NCBI RefSeq assembly: GCF_016892625.1
Contig: NZ_JAFEMW010000001.1
Coordinates: 372,001 to 436,000, forward strand
Direction: 5' to 3'
Origin: Brevibacterium sp. RIT 803
GTDB taxonomy: Bacteria > Actinomycetota > Actinomycetes > Actinomycetales > Brevibacteriaceae
DNA length: 64,000 nucleotides
Shown: positions 61,923 through 64,000 of the stretch, piece by piece
How positions within the stretch are numbered: position 1 is the first letter of the stretch
Layout of the letters: every line of letters begins with the position of its first letter
Notes under the pieces: model-generated
The model's database searches: none
Told to the model about the DNA's origin: nothing
Seen by the model: the letters and a program-made list of their open reading frames with translations, nothing else
Made by a program: the position numbers and the translations under genes

Positions 61923-62257
61923 CGTTTCCCCCAGAGGCAGGTCACAGGCACAGCTCCTGGTGCATCCTGCGGGGCAACGTGCCAGGTCTCCCAATCGTCA
62001 CGGCTCACGACCCACAGATGAGCGACGTCGTCTGCGGTCCAGTCCGACCAGTCCAGCCAGTCAAGTTCCGATGTGCCGCACTTTTGGTCCCACTCAGTTA
62101 CGAGCTTCGCGAACGTCGCTTTGTCCTGGTGGCCCGGTCCGGTGATGTTGCAGTTCTCGGCTTCCACGAACGGGAGCCAGGTGGTGTCATCCCACCATGC
62201 CGACATGGCCTCGGCGGCCTTGTCGAGTTCGATGTATTTGCTCGGTATCGTTTTCAT
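61919..62257 (-). CDS. Hypothetical phage early protein, 112 aa
   Basis: An acidic, Trp-rich protein (MKTIPSKYIELDKAAEAMSA..., DWLDWSDWTADDVAHLW). Overlaps both neighbours by 4 bp in a tight early operon. Acidic Trp-rich small phage proteins are sometimes inhibitors of host nucleases, but nothing specific is seen. Confidence 0.65.
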   Translation of the reverse strand: MKTIPSKYIELDKAAEAMSAWWDDTTWLPFVEAENCNITGPGHQDKATFAKLVTEWDQKCGTSELDWLDWSDWTADDVAHLWVVSRDDWETWHVAPQDAPGAVPVTCLWGKR

Positions 62258-62517
62258 GGTCGTAGCTTCCTTCTATCCACGAGACTTTTAGAAGTCTCGA
62301 CACGCGGTCCGTGAGGGGCAATTTCGACCCCAACGTTTGCTGAGGTTGGTGTGTGAGGTTCGGTCCCGGGTTTGTCGGTGTTTGAGGTTCCGCCCGAAGC
62401 TCTGTGTGCCTCGCTGAGCCGTTTGCGTGTCGCCCATGACTCCACGTGTGGTTCAAGGACGATTGCGGCCACGACGGCTGCAGGGACGAGTGCAGCGGTG
62501 ACGATGAGGACGATCAT
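62254..62517 (-). CDS. Single-helix membrane protein
   Basis: An 87-aa protein from the ATG at 62517 (AGGAG 6 nt upstream). One N-terminal hydrophobic helix (MIVLIVTAALVPAAVVAAIV) and a polar, Thr/Pro-rich C-terminus. Part of the early operon. Unknown. Confidence 0.65.
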   Translation of the reverse strand: MIVLIVTAALVPAAVVAAIVLEPHVESWATRKRLSEAHRASGGTSNTDKPGTEPHTPTSANVGVEIAPHGPRVETSKSLVDRRKLRP

Positions 62518-62840
62518 GAGGTTCTCCTGTTCTGGTAACGGAGTTCTGGCGGGCAAGGCACGCGCTGCGGGTTCGATTCGAGCTGGACACGGTTCAAGCC
62601 GATGCGCCGATCGCGGAGCCTCTTGGCAGCGGCGAGAACGTCACCCGGCCTGGCGTTCCGGACGCCCTCCACCGAGTAGTAGCGTTCGATGGCGTTGCGC
62701 CACTCGGCTTCCGTGATCGTGGGGTTCTCGCTGACTTGGAATGCCCACGCTGTGATCTCGTCCGCTGTGAACTCGCGACCATCGTGGCCGGCAATGTAGC
62801 GCAGAAGTGTCGCGGCTAGGCTCCGAGCTGTCTTGGCCAT
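62514..62840 (-). CDS. Replication-associated protein (putative helicase loader partner)
   Basis: A 108-aa helical protein. The pattern GHDGREFTADEITAWAFQVS...WRNAIERYYSVEGVRNARPGDVLAA resembles the small actinophage protein that follows the replication initiator (a domain with RYY and a final PGDV/PAHV). It overlaps the replication gene by 25 bp. Assignment by context. Confidence 0.55.
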   Translation of the reverse strand: MAKTARSLAATLLRYIAGHDGREFTADEITAWAFQVSENPTITEAEWRNAIERYYSVEGVRNARPGDVLAAAKRLRDRRIGLNRVQLESNPQRVPCPPELRYQNRRTS

Positions 62841-63652
62841 TCTTCATTCCCTTCCTCCTCAGCTTGGACCTGAGCCCAGAGCGCGAGATTGTTGTCGTGT
62901 TTCATCTGTCCGAATGTGCGGGGTGAGTCCCGCTCCGATGGTCGACTGCCTGGTCGTGGCGCGAACTTGGGTGCGTTGTTCAACCACGTATGGAATCCGC
63001 GAGACCAGTCAACAAATGTCTTCCCATTCGCGATCGCGTGGTCTCGGAACTTCTCAGTCTCAGCATGGAGATCGACTCCGAGTTCGGCTGCCTTTGCTTC
63101 GTGCGATTCGTTGGGCGCCCAGTCGTCGGGGATCCGAGTCTTGCGGCTGGTGGGCTTTGGTTGCGGGTTGTCCCCTGGGGGACTTACAGGGGGTTTATTA
63201 CTTAACTCTGTCTCTGACTCTGTCTCTATCTCTGCTACGTTTTTGCTAAGCAAATTGCTTGACACTTTGCTAGGCGTTTTGCTTGGCGCGGGCTTAGCAT
63301 TTTGCTTCTTCGCCCTGCCGCCTTTCCTCCCCGCCTCCGCCCTGACCTGGCGTTTTGCTTCAATCTCCTGTTTTGTCTCCTGCATATCCTCGAATCCGTG
63401 GAGCAGGTAGTCACCACTGTCGAGCTCGAGCAGCGATGGCGCTTCGGTATCGTTTGCTTGCAGTTCGCTAAGCGCTTGCTGTGGCCACCGCTTAGCAATT
63501 TGCTTAGCAATTTGCCCGTCGGTCATGTATTTGCGTGAGTACAGGATCATTTCGACGTGAGCGCGGAATGCCTCGTCGGACAAGACTGCGATCTTCGGGT
63601 GGTCGGCGTAGTCGAGCGAGAGCCGTGCGAACAGACCTTCGCGTCGTGCCAT
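62816..63652 (-). CDS. Phage replication initiator / replisome organiser
   Basis: A 278-aa protein. N-terminal winged helix (LSLDYADHPKIAVLSDEAFR; RKYMTDGQIAKQIAKRWPQQ), a basic Ala/Lys linker (RKGGRAKKQNAKPAPSKTPS) and a C-terminal segment (KFRDHAIANGKTFVDWSRGF) typical of phage initiators that recruit the host helicase. The DNA for the linker (63230-63530) repeats GCTAAGC/TTGCTTAGC words and may include the phage origin. Confidence 0.75.
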   Translation of the reverse strand: MARREGLFARLSLDYADHPKIAVLSDEAFRAHVEMILYSRKYMTDGQIAKQIAKRWPQQALSELQANDTEAPSLLELDSGDYLLHGFEDMQETKQEIEAKRQVRAEAGRKGGRAKKQNAKPAPSKTPSKVSSNLLSKNVAEIETESETELSNKPPVSPPGDNPQPKPTSRKTRIPDDWAPNESHEAKAAELGVDLHAETEKFRDHAIANGKTFVDWSRGFHTWLNNAPKFAPRPGSRPSERDSPRTFGQMKHDNNLALWAQVQAEEEGNEEWPRQLGA

Positions 63653-63654
63653 TC

Positions 63655-63846
63655 CTATTCCCTCCCTGGTCGTGGTGGCAGCAGCCCGAGCGCTTCGAGA
63701 ACTTCACGTGCTTCGTCGACGGGCAGCCATGATTCGACGACCTCGGTGGCCTTGTGGCGTTCGGCAGGTGTGTTGCGGAGTTTCTCGAGCGCTATGGTGC
63801 CGAGGTTGGTGCCGGCAGGGTTCGCGTAACCGATGCTGTTCGTCAT
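63655..63846 (-). CDS. Hypothetical phage early protein, 63 aa
   Basis: MTNSIGYANPAGTNLGTIAL begins a helical protein with ATEVVESWLPVDEAREVLEA. It overlaps the upstream partial gene in ATGA. Unknown. Confidence 0.6.
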   Translation of the reverse strand: MTNSIGYANPAGTNLGTIALEKLRNTPAERHKATEVVESWLPVDEAREVLEALGLLPPRPGRE

Positions 63847-64000
63847 GCTGCCTGCGCTCCCTTGACTGCGGTGATGTAGGTGTTGAGCTTGTCCGGTCGG
63901 AGACCGCTCCAGTGCTCTTCTGTTCCGTCGGGGTAGGTGACGCAGACGACGGGGGCTTGCTTGTGGCCGAGCGCTTTGACTGCCCTGTATGCGTCGAGGT
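63843..64000 (-). CDS. Phage NrdH-like glutaredoxin, C-terminal part
   Basis: The gene runs off the right edge; only the last ~51 codons are present. They read LDAYRAVKALGHKQAPVVCV, then a short turn and EEHWSGLRPDKLNTYITAV. The cis-Pro segment QAPVV and the HWSGxRPD motif are diagnostic of NrdH redoxins, which reduce class Ib ribonucleotide reductase. The redox CxxC lies outside the window. ATGA overlap with the next gene. Confidence 0.75.
   Translation of the reverse strand, partial: LDAYRAVKALGHKQAPVVCVTYPDGTEEHWSGLRPDKLNTYITAVKGAQAA

Larger units (their letters stand above)
24655..64000. mobile_element. Siphovirus-type prophage, left ~39 kb
   Basis: Starts inside nrdF at the left and runs off the right edge. 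It contains a full head-tail module (both terminase subunits, portal, protease, capsid, tail tape measure, tail tip), lysis genes, replication genes and several cargo genes. No integrase, immunity repressor or right attachment site is in the window. All virion genes seen are intact in frame, so the prophage could be inducible. Confidence 0.97.

Overview
The window looks like a high-GC Gram-positive actinobacterium; its gene content and sequence style suggest a Brevibacterium-like member of the Micrococcales/Brevibacteriaceae, but I infer this and cannot confirm it without a search. It has two parts.

Positions 1 to about 24,650 are chromosome. Central metabolism is prominent: sucD-sucC (succinyl-CoA synthetase, minus strand) and a complete sdhC-sdhD-sdhA-sdhB operon (succinate dehydrogenase, plus strand) that ends in a 14-bp-stem terminator. 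Between and around them lie a MarR regulator, a GNAT acetyltransferase, a lipoprotein, an FAD monooxygenase, a histidine phosphatase, a short PEP-synthase-like phosphotransferase with two divergent regulator-like genes, adenosine deaminase, a BMP-type lipoprotein, an M20 amidohydrolase, mannose-1-phosphate guanylyltransferase, a D-Ala-D-Ala carboxypeptidase, a FUSC-type membrane protein and a YdeP-type molybdopterin oxidoreductase.

From about 24,655 to the right edge is a siphovirus-type prophage that continues past the window. It is inserted in nrdF (class Ib ribonucleotide reductase, small subunit): only the last 27 codons of nrdF remain at its left border, followed by phage DNA with phased direct repeats like integrase arm sites. 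Almost all virion genes are on the minus strand, read right to left: replication (62.5-63.9 kb), small terminase subunit, large terminase subunit, portal, MuF protein, protease with nested scaffold, decoration protein, major capsid protein, head-tail connectors, major tail protein, frameshifted tail chaperones, a 2104-residue tape measure protein, tail tip proteins, and finally endolysin and holin.

Cargo genes sit in and around this order. At the left end are an HTH protein, two related small secreted proteins, a degenerate GNAT-like protein and a secreted phospholipase A2 in a segment flanked by a duplicated piece of the holin 3' end. A secreted glycerophosphodiester phosphodiesterase and a collagen-like membrane protein lie between tail and lysis genes. 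Between terminase and replication lie a secreted protein/small membrane protein pair, duplicated DUF3263 pieces and an HspR-like/Hsp20 heat-shock pair. Several single plus-strand genes inside the minus-strand late region have a -10-like hexamer 6-7 nt before the start codon and no Shine-Dalgarno, as expected for leaderless, independently expressed cargo. The last, partial gene looks like a phage NrdH redoxin, notable next to an insertion in nrdF.
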